Origin: Phycicoccus sp. HDW14
Lineage (GTDB): Bacteria > Actinomycetota > Actinomycetes > Actinomycetales > Dermatophilaceae
Length of the DNA stretch: 64,000 nucleotides
Direction: 5' to 3'
Assembly (NCBI RefSeq): GCF_011383005.1
Contig: NZ_CP049935.1
Span: 1,426,001 to 1,490,000, forward strand
The notes under the pieces are model-generated. The model saw nothing but the letters and a program-made list of their open reading frames with translations, made no database searches and was not told the origin of the DNA. Each line of letters opens with the position of its first letter. Within the stretch, counting starts at the first letter, position 1. Shown piece after piece: positions 42,816 through 51,355 of this stretch. Made by a program: the position numbers and the translations under genes.

Positions 42816-42962
42816 TCACTTCACGTCGTAGCTGACGACCGTGTCGGACTTCGCGGCGGCGTTCTGACCGCCGGCGACGGCCTTGACGCCCCCGATGACC
42901 GCCAGCAGGGCGATGATGAGGCCGGCGATGAAGGCCGTGAACCCGGCGACAGGGGTGCTCAT
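42816..42962 (-). CDS. DUF2613-type small membrane peptide
   Basis: 48 aa. One hydrophobic helix (FTAFIAGLIIALLAVIGGVKAVAGG) and a short outside tail ending SDTVVSYDVK. In mycobacteria a small DUF2613 protein sits beside aftD (Rv0236A next to Rv0236c), so its presence in a region with two AftD-like genes supports the assignment and hints at a subunit role (inference). ATG 42962 lies 7 nt after the -10 of motif copy 3, so it is probably leaderless with its own promoter. Confidence 0.82.
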   Translation of the reverse strand: MSTPVAGFTAFIAGLIIALLAVIGGVKAVAGGQNAAAKSDTVVSYDVK

Positions 42963-42969
42963 GGCGCGG

Positions 42970-42986
42970 ACTCTACCATCGGGTAA
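42970..42986 (-). promoter_or_regulatory. Shared 17-nt promoter motif, copy 3 (DUF2613 gene)
   Basis: Minus strand reads TTACCCGATGGTAGAGT. TAGAGT is the -10, 7 nt before the ATG at 42962, with TGG in front. It overlaps the last codons and stop of the upstream membrane-protein gene. Confidence 0.6.
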
Positions 42987-44724
42987 CCGACCCACGGTGC
43001 TCCTCCGGGAGACGACGCGCCGCACGGATGCCGGTGCGGGCCAGCACCCCCAGCGCCGCGAGCAGCGTCAGGGCCGTCAGCGCCCAGCCGACCACCGACG
43101 CGACGGGCGTCACCCGTTGGACGGGCGCAGCACCGGGGGTGAGGTCGAGGACGAGCGCGTCGGCGGTGTCGGCGAGGACCCGGGAGCCGGCGGGTGGCAC
43201 CACGTCCGGGGCGGGGGGCGCGACGCGACGCTCGACGAGGACGTAGCGCACGCCCTCCCGGCGCAGGGCGACGAGGGGGTCGACCCCGGCCGCGAGGGCC
43301 CGGCCGACCCGGGCCGCTGCGGGGTCCTCCCCCGGCACCCGGCCCGAGCGCAGGGGCAGGGCGTCGTCGGCGAGGACCCGCTGGTCGACCATCCGCGGCA
43401 CGAGGCTGAGCGAGACCCGGTTCCCGTTCCACGCGTACCGGCGGTACTGCGACCACGGCAGCAGCCCGACGCCACCCTCCGGTGCCGCCGACAGCAGGGT
43501 CGCGGCGGCCCGCAGGTCGGCCGGCACCTCGACCGCGGTGAGGCGGCCCCCGACGCCCCAGGCCAGCGACGGGAGCGTGAGCACCGGCACGAGCGCCACG
43601 ACGGTGGCGAGGGCGCCGCCCCCGACCCGGGCCGCCGCCCCGCCCGGCCTCCGCAGACCGGCGACGAGCACCCCCACCCCGCTCGCGGCGAGCACCACGA
43701 GGGGCGCGACGAGCTTCTGGGCGTCGCGCAGCACCCCGCCGCCCGGCACCGAGGTGACGATGCCGGTCCAGAGGCCGGCGGGGTCGAGGACGGCCAGCAC
43801 CGCGAGGGCGAGGCCGAGGGCCGCGGGGGCGAGCAGGCGCAGCCCGTCCAGCCGGGCCAGCGCGCGGGCCGCCGTACCGAGCGAGAGCACCACGACCACG
43901 AGGGCCACCCCGGCGAGGAGCACCGACCCCCGCTCGGCGGGATGGGTCGCCGGGTTCCAGAAGCCGCCGCCCGCGACCAGGGACAGGACGGTGCCGAGCG
44001 GGGTGTCGGGGCGCGGGGCGAAGGCCGCGGCGCCGACGGCGCTCGACGGCGGCGAGGCGACGAGCGCGGGCACGGCCCAGGCCCCGGCCACCCCCAGCGC
44101 CGCCGCGACCACCCCGGCCAGCGGCCGCCACGCCGGACGTGGGAGGAGCAGCACGGGCCCGACGGCCAGCACGGCGAGGACGAGCGAGTTCGCGCCACCG
44201 ACCCCGGAGCACGCGACGGCCGCCATCAGCCCGGCCGACCCGCGCGCCTCCCCCACGCGCACCCGCCGGGCGAGCACGAGCAGGTGCGGCACGACGGCGT
44301 AGCCCAGCAGCGCGGTCCACTGGCCGACGACGAGCCGCTCGAGGACGAAGGGGTTCCAGACGGCGGCCACGACGACCGCGCACGCCGCCCACCACGGGAG
44401 GTCCGCGCGCAGGAGCCGGGACAGCCGCACGGCGCCGGTCGCCGCGAGCACGAGCACCCCCCACAGCAGGAGCGCCTGGGCCGGCCCGGCACCGACGACG
44501 TGCCCGAGGAGGATCCCGACCGCGTCGCTGGGCACGGCCCGGGGCGCCGGGGTCGACAGACCGAGGGCGACGGGGGTCCACCGGGGGTCCGGTGACCACG
44601 CGAGGTCGTAGGAGAGGACGACCCCGCGCCCGAGGGCCGGGCCGAGGACGAGGAGCGGCAGCAGGAGGCCCAGGAGGTGCGGCGCGGCGGCCCGCAGCCG
44701 GGCGGAGGCGCGACCCGTCGTCAT
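42973..44724 (-). CDS. Large polytopic membrane protein, probable GT-C glycosyltransferase
   Basis: 583 aa with about 12 membrane helices and a short C-terminal outside domain before a last helix. The first external loop carries SYDLAWSPDPRW, an acidic position where GT-C enzymes keep catalytic Asp. The C-terminal stretch LRREGVRYVLVERRV resembles the corresponding LRRLGVRWLVVRND of the AftD-like protein at 36837. I do not recognise the exact family. ATG 44724 is 7 nt after the gmhB stop, so it belongs to the heptose operon and may use the heptose made there or build its carrier polymer (inference). Confidence 0.75.
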   Translation of the reverse strand: MTTGRASARLRAAAPHLLGLLLPLLVLGPALGRGVVLSYDLAWSPDPRWTPVALGLSTPAPRAVPSDAVGILLGHVVGAGPAQALLLWGVLVLAATGAVRLSRLLRADLPWWAACAVVVAAVWNPFVLERLVVGQWTALLGYAVVPHLLVLARRVRVGEARGSAGLMAAVACSGVGGANSLVLAVLAVGPVLLLPRPAWRPLAGVVAAALGVAGAWAVPALVASPPSSAVGAAAFAPRPDTPLGTVLSLVAGGGFWNPATHPAERGSVLLAGVALVVVVLSLGTAARALARLDGLRLLAPAALGLALAVLAVLDPAGLWTGIVTSVPGGGVLRDAQKLVAPLVVLAASGVGVLVAGLRRPGGAAARVGGGALATVVALVPVLTLPSLAWGVGGRLTAVEVPADLRAAATLLSAAPEGGVGLLPWSQYRRYAWNGNRVSLSLVPRMVDQRVLADDALPLRSGRVPGEDPAAARVGRALAAGVDPLVALRREGVRYVLVERRVAPPAPDVVPPAGSRVLADTADALVLDLTPGAAPVQRVTPVASVVGWALTALTLLAALGVLARTGIRAARRLPEEHRGSVTRW

Positions 44725-44731
44725 CGCGGGC

Positions 44732-45243
44732 TCAGCGGAGGAGCAGGTCGACGGCCGAGGCGAGGTCGTCGACGTCGGTGCCGAGGAGCAGGGTCCGCAT
44801 GCCGAGGCCGTCGGCGGGCGTCACGTCGGAGGGCATGTCCCCCACGCCGGCGCAGCGCGACGGCTCGGCCCACGGGGCCAGGGCCAGGGCCCGGCGGAAG
44901 AGCCCGTCGAGCGGCTTGCGGCAGTCGCACTGCCCGTCGGCGTGCGGGCACATCTCGACGTGGTCGAGGACCGCTCCCTCCCGGGCCAGCTCCTCCTCGA
45001 GGCGCGCGCTGACCGCGAGCCACGCCTCCGGGGTGAGCCGGCCGGTGGCCAGCCCCCGCTGGTTGGTGACGAGGACGACCCGCGCCCCGGAGTCATTGAG
45101 CCGGCGCACCGCGGCCGCCGCGCCGGGCAGCATCCGCAGGTCGTCGGGACGGTCGACGTAGCCCTCGACCCGCTCGTTGAGGGTGCCGTCCCGGTCGAGG
45201 AAGACCAGGTCCCAGGGGCCGGGCCGGACGGGGGCGGGATCAC
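44732..45243 (-). CDS. gmhB: D-glycero-D-manno-heptose 1,7-bisphosphate phosphatase GmhB (frameshifted)
   Basis: HAD hydrolase, about 170 aa when repaired. It removes the C7 phosphate in NDP-heptose synthesis. One missing base in the run 45230-45234 splits the start: repaired, it reads MIPPPVRPGPWDLVFLDRDGTLNE, with the catalytic DRDGT. Later motifs VVLVTNQRG (Thr of motif II), zinc-site Cys in CPHADGQCDCRKP, and VGDMPSD (motif IV, with Met-Pro) follow. The repaired GTG at 45243 overlaps the gmhA stop by 4 bp, strong support for both start and repair. Confidence 0.85.
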
Positions 45244-45845
45244 GTCGGGTCGCACCACACGTGGTCGACCGCCTCGCACCACGCGTGCGTCCAGACCAGG
45301 TGGACCTCCTGGACGCGCGGCGTGTACGCGGTGGGCGCGAGGAGCACGTGGTCGGCGGTACCGGGCAGGTCGCCGCCGTCGCCGCCGCCGAGGGCGATGG
45401 TCAGCAGGCCGAGCCCGCGGGCCGCCTCCAGTGCCGCGAGGACGTTGCGGGAGCGGCCGCTGGTGGACATCACGACGAGGACGTCGCCGGGGCGGCCGTG
45501 GGCGCGCACGCCGCGGGCGAACACCTCGTCGAACCCGTAGTCGTTGGCGAGGGCCGTGATGCCGGAGGTCGACTCGGCGAGGTTGATGGACGGCAGGGGG
45601 CGGCGCTCGACGACGCAGCGGCCCGCGAACTCGGTGGCGACGTGGGAGGCGATCGCCGCGCTGCCGCCGTTGCCCGCGACGAGGACCGCCCCGCCCCGGC
45701 CGACGGCGTCGACGAGGGCGCTGCCGGCGGCGTCGACGGCCGCGACGAGGCCGGGCTCGGCGAGCGCCTCGCCGAGGGCCCGCCAGGCGTCGCGTGCCTC
45801 GGCGTGGCGGTCGCGGACGTGCGTGCCGGGGTCGGGCGCGGTCAC
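45240..45845 (-). CDS. gmhA: Sedoheptulose-7-phosphate isomerase GmhA
   Basis: 201 aa SIS-domain protein; converts sedoheptulose 7-phosphate to D-glycero-D-manno-heptose 7-phosphate, the first committed step. Motifs: VAGNGGSAAIASHVATEFAGR (phosphate loop and active-site Glu), LTIALGGGDGG, VVMSTSGRSRNV and a C-terminal EVHLVWTHAWCEAVD with the metal-binding His. The GTG start overlaps the hddA stop; its own stop overlaps the gmhB start. Gene order hddA-gmhA-gmhB parallels the Rv0113-Rv0115 heptose genes of mycobacteria (from memory). Confidence 0.92.
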   Translation of the reverse strand: MTAPDPGTHVRDRHAEARDAWRALGEALAEPGLVAAVDAAGSALVDAVGRGGAVLVAGNGGSAAIASHVATEFAGRCVVERRPLPSINLAESTSGITALANDYGFDEVFARGVRAHGRPGDVLVVMSTSGRSRNVLAALEAARGLGLLTIALGGGDGGDLPGTADHVLLAPTAYTPRVQEVHLVWTHAWCEAVDHVWCDPT

Positions 45846-46882
45846 GACGGCACCCGCCAGGTGGTGACGCCGTCGCGGCTGAAGGTGAACTCCGACACCG
45901 ACATCCCGAGCGCGATGAGCTGCTCGGCGACGAGGTGCTTGCGCTCGAACTCGCAGACGAACACCATGTGCCCTCCCCCGCCGGCGCCCGTCACCTTGGC
46001 GCCCAGCGCCCCGGACCGCAGCGCGACGTCGATGGCCTCGTCGATCTGCGGGGTGGCGATCCGGTCCGACATCCGGCGCTTCTGGGTCCAGGCCTCGCCG
46101 AGCAGCGAGCCGAAGGTGGCGACCTCGCCGCGCAGCAGGGCCTCCTTCATGGCGTGCGCGATCTCCTTCTGCATCCGCAGCGCCTCGAGGGAGGCGGCCT
46201 CGCCGTCCCGGAAGCGGCGCACCTGGTCCTCGATGATGTGGTCGCCGACCCGGGCCGAGCCGGTGAACGCGAGGAGCATGTTGTGCTCGAGCTCGTGGAC
46301 GGTCGCGGCCGGCACGCGCAGCGGGTAGACGACGACCTTCTCCGCGTGGAACTCCATGAAGTTGAAGCCGCCGAAGGCCGCGGCGTACTGGTCCTGCAGG
46401 CCGCCCCTGATGCCGAGGTCCTCGCGCTCGAGGCGGGCCGCGACCTCGGCGACCTCGTGCGGCGTCAGCTCGACGCCGAGGTGCGCGCTGACGAGCGCGA
46501 TGACCGCGACGATGACGGCGCTCGAGGACCCGAGCCCCGACCCGGGTGGCGCCCCGGTGTGCAGGAAGAGGTCGAAGCCGCTGGAGCGGCGCGCGCCCCG
46601 CAGCCGCATGACGCCGGCGATCGCGGCCTTGGGCAGGTCGAGCCGGCCGTCGAGGACGATGGGGTCGGCCACGTCGAAGTCGACCTGGTCGCGCACGTCG
46701 AGGGACTGCACCGCGACGACACCGTCCTCGCGGGGTCGGAGCGTGGCGTACGCGTAGCTCGAGATCGTCGAGGAGAGCACCGCCCCGCCCTCGCGCTCGG
46801 GGTACGGCGGGACGTCGGTCCCCCCGCCGGCGAAGCTGACGCGCAGGGGTGCCCGTGCCCGGTAGGTCGTCCGCAGTGACAC
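45842..46882 (-). CDS. hddA: D-glycero-alpha-D-manno-heptose 7-phosphate kinase HddA
   Basis: 346 aa GHMP kinase. Motif 1 APLRVSFAGGGTDVPPYPEREGG, the phosphate loop PGSGLGSSSAVIVAV and motif 3 KVTGAGGGGHMVFVCEF are all intact. It phosphorylates heptose-7-P at C1 with alpha configuration, which points to the GDP-heptose rather than the ADP-heptose branch. GTG 46882 follows a perfect AGGAGG; a TACGGT further upstream is a likely -10. First gene of the operon hddA-gmhA-gmhB-membrane protein. Confidence 0.9.
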   Translation of the reverse strand: MSLRTTYRARAPLRVSFAGGGTDVPPYPEREGGAVLSSTISSYAYATLRPREDGVVAVQSLDVRDQVDFDVADPIVLDGRLDLPKAAIAGVMRLRGARRSSGFDLFLHTGAPPGSGLGSSSAVIVAVIALVSAHLGVELTPHEVAEVAARLEREDLGIRGGLQDQYAAAFGGFNFMEFHAEKVVVYPLRVPAATVHELEHNMLLAFTGSARVGDHIIEDQVRRFRDGEAASLEALRMQKEIAHAMKEALLRGEVATFGSLLGEAWTQKRRMSDRIATPQIDEAIDVALRSGALGAKVTGAGGGGHMVFVCEFERKHLVAEQLIALGMSVSEFTFSRDGVTTWRVPS

Positions 46883-46949
46883 CAGTCCTCCTCTCGCGGC
46901 CCGCCCGACCGTACCCGATGCCCCGTGGCCCGCCGGCCCGCTCCGGGGA

Positions 46950-47819
46950 TCAGCCGACCGAGGCCGTGAGCCGCAGGGTGGGGCGGGTGCCGGGCACGAG
47001 CGCACGCAGGCCGAGCACCAGCGGCGCCGTCGCCGCCACACCGGCCAGCACCCCGCGGGAGGACAGCACCCCGCGGGTGCCGCCGACCCCCCGGCGCCGG
47101 GCCACCGACGCGACGTCGACGCTCAGGCTGTCGAGGACGAGCCGGTCGACGCGGACCCGGTCGAAGCCGGCCCGTCGGGCGGCCAGCTCGAGCGAGCGCG
47201 CGGTGAAGAAGCGGACGTGGGTGGGGTCCTCGAGCATCCACCAGTCCGACCCGTAGCGCCGCAGGCCCCAGGAGTCGGCGGCCGGCGTGAGGAGGACGAC
47301 CCGTCCGCCGGGGGCGAGCACGGAGGCCGCGGTGCGCAGGGTGGCGACCGGGTCGGGGACGTGCTCGATGACGTGGACGCCGGCGACGAGCTCCGCGGAG
47401 AACCAGCCCTCCGGCACGGTCTCGATCCCCCCGGCCCAGAGCCGTCCCCGGCGGCGCACCTCCTCGTCGACCTCGACCCCCAGCTGGTCGGGGTCGGCGC
47501 CCCCGACCCGGGCCCCCGCGTCGAGGAAGCGCCGGAGCAGCGCCCCGCCGCCGTAGCCGATCTCGAAGACCGACGCGGGTGGGCCGTCGGCGACCAGGGC
47601 CCGGTGGGTCAGCGCGAGCCGCGCGCGGTCGAGGCCCGGGTCGCCGCCGTACGCGAGGTCGCGGTGGCGGGCCGGGCACCGGGCGAGGTCGCGCCCGAGG
47701 TGCCCGCACGCCGGGCACTCGGTCAGCGCGTCGGCGGGGCCCAGCGAGCGGAGCACGGTGGGGGTGGCACACACCTCGCACGGTGGGGTGCTCTGACCTC
47801 CGGCCCCGTCCTCGTGCAC
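46950..47819 (-). CDS. Class I SAM-dependent methyltransferase with N-terminal zinc ribbon
   Basis: 289 aa. The N-terminus has paired Cys (CEVCATP and CPACGHLG) like a zinc ribbon. The methyltransferase part has VFEIGYGGGALLRRFLDAGA, HVIEHVPDPVATLRTAASVLAPGGRVVLLTPAADSWGLRR. The DPTHVRFFT element near the end is typical of glycan-cluster methyltransferases. A hydrophobic C-terminal stretch (GVLAGVAATAPLVLGLRALV) may be a membrane anchor. GTG 47819 lies 6 nt after a minus-strand TAGGGT (47826-47831). Substrate unknown; heptose is possible by context. Confidence 0.85.
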   Translation of the reverse strand: MHEDGAGGQSTPPCEVCATPTVLRSLGPADALTECPACGHLGRDLARCPARHRDLAYGGDPGLDRARLALTHRALVADGPPASVFEIGYGGGALLRRFLDAGARVGGADPDQLGVEVDEEVRRRGRLWAGGIETVPEGWFSAELVAGVHVIEHVPDPVATLRTAASVLAPGGRVVLLTPAADSWGLRRYGSDWWMLEDPTHVRFFTARSLELAARRAGFDRVRVDRLVLDSLSVDVASVARRRGVGGTRGVLSSRGVLAGVAATAPLVLGLRALVPGTRPTLRLTASVG

Positions 47820-47824
47820 GCGGG

Positions 47825-47831
47825 TACCCTA
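47825..47831. promoter_or_regulatory. Overlapping divergent -10 boxes
   Basis: TACCCT (plus, 47825-47830) and TAGGGT (minus, 47831 to 47826) overlap in one 7-bp sequence TACCCTA. The minus box serves the methyltransferase GTG at 47819; the plus box would start the GT4 transcript with a ~40-nt leader that includes GGAGG (47870-47874). The two polymerases would compete for the same DNA. Confidence 0.5.
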
Positions 47832-47878
47832 TCCGCGATGACCCGCGGTGCCGGCCGACGGGAGTGGACGGAGGACCG

Positions 47879-49015
47879 ATGGACCGCGACGCGACGCCTG
47901 CGGGCCTGCGTGTCCTCGTGCTCACCTGGCGCGACGGCGACCACCCGGAGGCGGGCGGCGCCGAGGTCTACGTCGAGCGCACCTCCCAGCTGCTCTCCGC
48001 CCGCGGCCACACCGTCACCCTGTTCTCCGCGGAGTTCCCCGGCGCCGCCCGCTCGCTGCAGCGCGGCCCCGTCCGCATCGTGCGCCGCGGTGGCCGGCTC
48101 AGCTGCTACCTGCGCGGCCTCCAGTACCTCCGCTCGGTGCGCGACGAGGTCGACGTCGTCGTCGACGTGCACAACGGGGTGCCGTTCTGGGCGCCCCTCG
48201 TCCGTCGCGTTCCCGTCGTCAGCCTCGTGCACCACGTCCACCGCGACCAGTGGCCCATCATCTTCGGGCCGGTGCTCGGACGGATCGGCTGGCTCGTCGA
48301 GTCGCGCCTGGCCCCCCTCGTGTACCGCCGGTGCCGGTACGTCACGGTGTCGCAGGCCACCCGCGACGACCTCGCCGAGCTGGGCGTCGACCGCGACCGC
48401 ATCTCGATCACCTACTCGGGCAACGACATCCCCGACGACCTCGACACCTACGCCGGGGTGTCCCGGTCCGAGGCCCCGAGCCTGATGGTCCTCGGCCGGC
48501 TCGTGCCGCACAAGCACTTCGAGACGGCCATCGACCTGGTCGCCGACCTGGGCGACCAGTTCCCGGGCCTGACCCTCGACGTCGTGGGCGGCGGGTACTG
48601 GGACGAGCAGCTGCGGGCGCACGCCGTCCGGCGTGGCGTCGCCGACCGCGTGCGCTTCCACGGGTTCGTCGACGAGCACACCAAGCGCCTCCTGCTCGCC
48701 CGCGCCTGGGTCGTGCTGCTGCCCTCGCACAAGGAGGGCTGGGGGCTGACCATCGTCGAGGCCGGCCTGCACGGCACACCCTCGGTGGCCTTCTCCTTCG
48801 CGGGCGGGGTCACCGAGTCGATCGTCGACGACGAGACCGGGCTGCTGGCCGACGACGTCGCCCAGATGACGACCCACGTCGCCGGCCTGCTCTCCGACGA
48901 GCGGCTGCGCGCGAAGTACGGCGAGAACGCCCGCCGGCACGCGCGCTCGTTCTCGTGGGAGAACACCACGCGTCAGCTCGAGGCCGCGCTCACCCGGGCC
49001 GTCGACCGCCCCTGA
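47879..49015 (+). CDS. GT4-family glycosyltransferase, copy 2
   Basis: 378 aa GT-B glycosyltransferase, paralogue of the gene at 41658. N-terminal WRDGDHPEAGGAEVYVERTSQLLSARGHTVTLF, middle HHVHRDQWPIIFGP, donor domain LMVLGRLVPHKHFETAI and E-x7-E motif KEGWGLTIVEAGLHGTP. Differences cluster in the acceptor half, so the two copies probably add related sugars at different steps. ATG 47879 has GGAGG 4 nt upstream. Cytoplasmic, peripheral to the membrane. Confidence 0.9.
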   Translation: MDRDATPAGLRVLVLTWRDGDHPEAGGAEVYVERTSQLLSARGHTVTLFSAEFPGAARSLQRGPVRIVRRGGRLSCYLRGLQYLRSVRDEVDVVVDVHNGVPFWAPLVRRVPVVSLVHHVHRDQWPIIFGPVLGRIGWLVESRLAPLVYRRCRYVTVSQATRDDLAELGVDRDRISITYSGNDIPDDLDTYAGVSRSEAPSLMVLGRLVPHKHFETAIDLVADLGDQFPGLTLDVVGGGYWDEQLRAHAVRRGVADRVRFHGFVDEHTKRLLLARAWVVLLPSHKEGWGLTIVEAGLHGTPSVAFSFAGGVTESIVDDETGLLADDVAQMTTHVAGLLSDERLRAKYGENARRHARSFSWENTTRQLEAALTRAVDRP

Positions 49016-49043
49016 GCAGGGCAGCGCGGGGTCGGCCGGCGGG

Positions 49044-49874
49044 TCATCCGGCGGCGTCGCGCCGTCCGCGCCGGGCACCCCACACGTACGCACCGGCCTC
49101 GAGGCCGCGCAGGCCGAGCATGCCCACGGCGTGCAGGGGCTGCCGGGCCAGGCGCCGCCAGTTGCGGGCGTAGGAGCGGGCCACCGCCCGGCCCTGGGCG
49201 GCCACCGCGCCGTCGTGGGCCTGCGCGAAGGCCGGCAGCGAGCGCCCGTAGTAGTAGCGCTTCTCCATGACCGAGCGCACGGTGAGCCGTCCCTCGTCGT
49301 GGTCGACGAGCACCGACCCGAGCTCGATGCGCGAGCCCGCCGCGCGCAGGCGCAACCGCAGGTCGGCGTCCTCGGGGCCCGACATCGACAGCGCGAAGCC
49401 GCCGTCACCGGTGAGCAGCTCACGCCGGATCAGCCGGGGGTTGTGGATCATCGGGTCGTCGAGGTAGCACTCCCGCTCCAGGGCCCGGCACGCGGTCCAG
49501 AAGCCGCTGCCGATCGTGCGCTCGGGCAGCGCGACGGCATCGGCACCCGACGCGGCCGCCGCCGCCAGGGCCTGCTCGATGGTCGCAGGCGGCAGCACCA
49601 TGTCGCTGTCGAGCCAGAGCACCCACTCCCCCGTGGCCGCCGAGATGCCGAGGTTGCGCTGGGCGCTGCGCTCGGGACCGCCGGCCAGGACGCGGTCGGC
49701 GAGGCGCTCGGCGGTCGCCCAGGTGGCGTCCGTGCTGCCGTTGTCGACGACGACGAGCTCGACGGCCGGGTGCGTCTGCCGGCGGACCGAGGCGAGGCAG
49801 GCCTCGATGGTCCGCTCGTTGTTCCGCGTCGGGACGACGACGGTGACGAGCTGGTCGTGCTGGGCTTCGGCCAC
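49044..49874 (-). CDS. GT2-family glycosyltransferase
   Basis: 276 aa GT-A inverting glycosyltransferase. Nucleotide-binding start VTVVVPTRNNERTIEACLASV, VVDNGSTDATW, the metal motif as WLDSDM (DxD), and SGPEDADLRLRLRAAG (the ED catalytic-base motif). The region after residue 230 is basic and may sit on the membrane. GTG 49874 has AAGGAG 7 nt upstream. Divergent from the flippase gene over ~145 bp, convergent with the GT4 copy 2. Confidence 0.88.
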   Translation of the reverse strand: MAEAQHDQLVTVVVPTRNNERTIEACLASVRRQTHPAVELVVVDNGSTDATWATAERLADRVLAGGPERSAQRNLGISAATGEWVLWLDSDMVLPPATIEQALAAAAASGADAVALPERTIGSGFWTACRALERECYLDDPMIHNPRLIRRELLTGDGGFALSMSGPEDADLRLRLRAAGSRIELGSVLVDHDEGRLTVRSVMEKRYYYGRSLPAFAQAHDGAVAAQGRAVARSYARNWRRLARQPLHAVGMLGLRGLEAGAYVWGARRGRRDAAG

Positions 49875-50020
49875 CCGGGGCTCCTTGGTGCGAGTCGTGT
49901 CGGCGCGGACCGGTCGACGGCCGACCGCGGCGCCTACCCTGCCATGCCGTCGTGCCGCGCCGAAGCAGGTCGGTGACCGGCGGGTAACCTGTGCGCCTGA
50001 CCATCCCGGATCGAGGCGCA

Positions 50021-51355
50021 GTGGGCCGTGACGCCAGAGCAGGTTCCAGGAGCGGGGCCGCCTCCGGCGACGCCCTGCTCGGCCTCGGCATGGTCTCGGC
50101 CAGCGCCCTCGGCTACGTGTTCGTCCTCCTGCTCTCCCGCTCGCTGGGCCCCGCCGACTTCGGCGGGTTCTCCTCGCTGAACAGCATCGGCCTCGCCCTG
50201 TCCATCCCGGCCGGCGCCTTCCAGGTGATGTACGCCAGCCGGGTGGCCCGCCGTGGCCCCGAGGCCTTCGACCTGCGCCTCCCCCTCGTCGTCGGCGGCG
50301 CCGTCTGCCTGGCCACCGTGGCCCTGTCCCCGGTCCTGGCACACCTCACCCGCGTCGACACGGTCCTCGCGCCGGTCGTCGTGGCCCTCGGCCTCCCCTC
50401 GCTCGTGCTCAACGGCGCGCTGATGGGCGGGCTGCTCGGGCTGCGGCGGATCGGGGCCCTGTCCCTCGCCTACGTCGCGACGGGGGTCAGCCGGGTCGGG
50501 GCCGCGGCCGCCGCCTCGGCGCTCGGGCTGGGCCTCGTCGGCTCGTTGACCCTCATCGCCGTCGCGAGCCTGCTCGTCACGGGCCTGCTGTGGTGGCTGT
50601 GCCGGGCCGACGCCCACCTCCCGTGGGCCGCACCCCGCAGCCTCCGCGAGGCCGTCCGCACGCTGTACCGCTCCAACTCCTCGACCGGCGTCCTCATGGC
50701 CCTGACCACCGTCGACGTCGTCCTCGCGCGCTACGTGCTGCCGCGGGTCGAGTCCGGCGAGTACGCGCTCGTGTCGACGCTGGGTCGCTCGCCGCTCTGG
50801 GTCACCCAGTTCCTCGCGCTGGCCCTCATCCCGACCCTCGCCACGTCGGGGTCGCGCCGCTCCGTGCTGCGGGCCGGCGGCCTCGTGCTCGGGGTGTGCC
50901 TCGCGGGGACGGCCGTGGCCGCCGCGGCCCCCGACCTCTGGGTCGGCCTGCTCGGCGGGTCGGCCTACCGGGCGGCCGGCGACCTGCTGCTCCCCTACCT
51001 CGTCCTCGGGACCCTCCTCGCCCTGGCCCAGGTGCTCATCGTCGCCGAGATGGCCCAGCGCCGGCACGTCGTGGCGACGGTGGCCTGGCTGGCCGTGGCC
51101 CTCGAGGTGACCCTCGTCCTGACGCTCGCCCGGCACAGCCAGCTCCAGGTCCTCGGCGCGGCGATCACGGCCACCGGCCTCGTCGTCGCCGTCGGGGTGG
51201 CGCAGCTGGTCCTCGGCCTCCGCCGCGAACCCGAACGCCCCGCGGCCACGGGCGCGGAGGAGCCGACCGAGCCGGTCGTGGCCCCGGTCACCGACCCGTC
51301 CACCGGTGCCACCGCGCCGCTCGCCCCGTCGACGCGGGCGCCGGGGGGCCCGTGA
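50021..51355 (+). CDS. Polysaccharide flippase (MATE/Wzx-like)
   Basis: About 444 aa with roughly 12 membrane helices (FVLLLSRSLGPADFGGFSSLNSIGL at the front is the polysaccharide-synthesis-protein hallmark). It would flip lipid-linked oligosaccharides across the membrane. The tail is Pro/Ala/Thr-rich. The frame is open from GTG 49991, but a TAACCT -10 (49985-49990) touches that codon, so transcription would begin downstream of it; GTG 50021, with GAGG 7 nt upstream, is more likely. Its stop overlaps the nucleotidyltransferase GTG. Confidence 0.82.
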   Translation: MGRDARAGSRSGAASGDALLGLGMVSASALGYVFVLLLSRSLGPADFGGFSSLNSIGLALSIPAGAFQVMYASRVARRGPEAFDLRLPLVVGGAVCLATVALSPVLAHLTRVDTVLAPVVVALGLPSLVLNGALMGGLLGLRRIGALSLAYVATGVSRVGAAAAASALGLGLVGSLTLIAVASLLVTGLLWWLCRADAHLPWAAPRSLREAVRTLYRSNSSTGVLMALTTVDVVLARYVLPRVESGEYALVSTLGRSPLWVTQFLALALIPTLATSGSRRSVLRAGGLVLGVCLAGTAVAAAAPDLWVGLLGGSAYRAAGDLLLPYLVLGTLLALAQVLIVAEMAQRRHVVATVAWLAVALEVTLVLTLARHSQLQVLGAAITATGLVVAVGVAQLVLGLRREPERPAATGAEEPTEPVVAPVTDPSTGATAPLAPSTRAPGGP

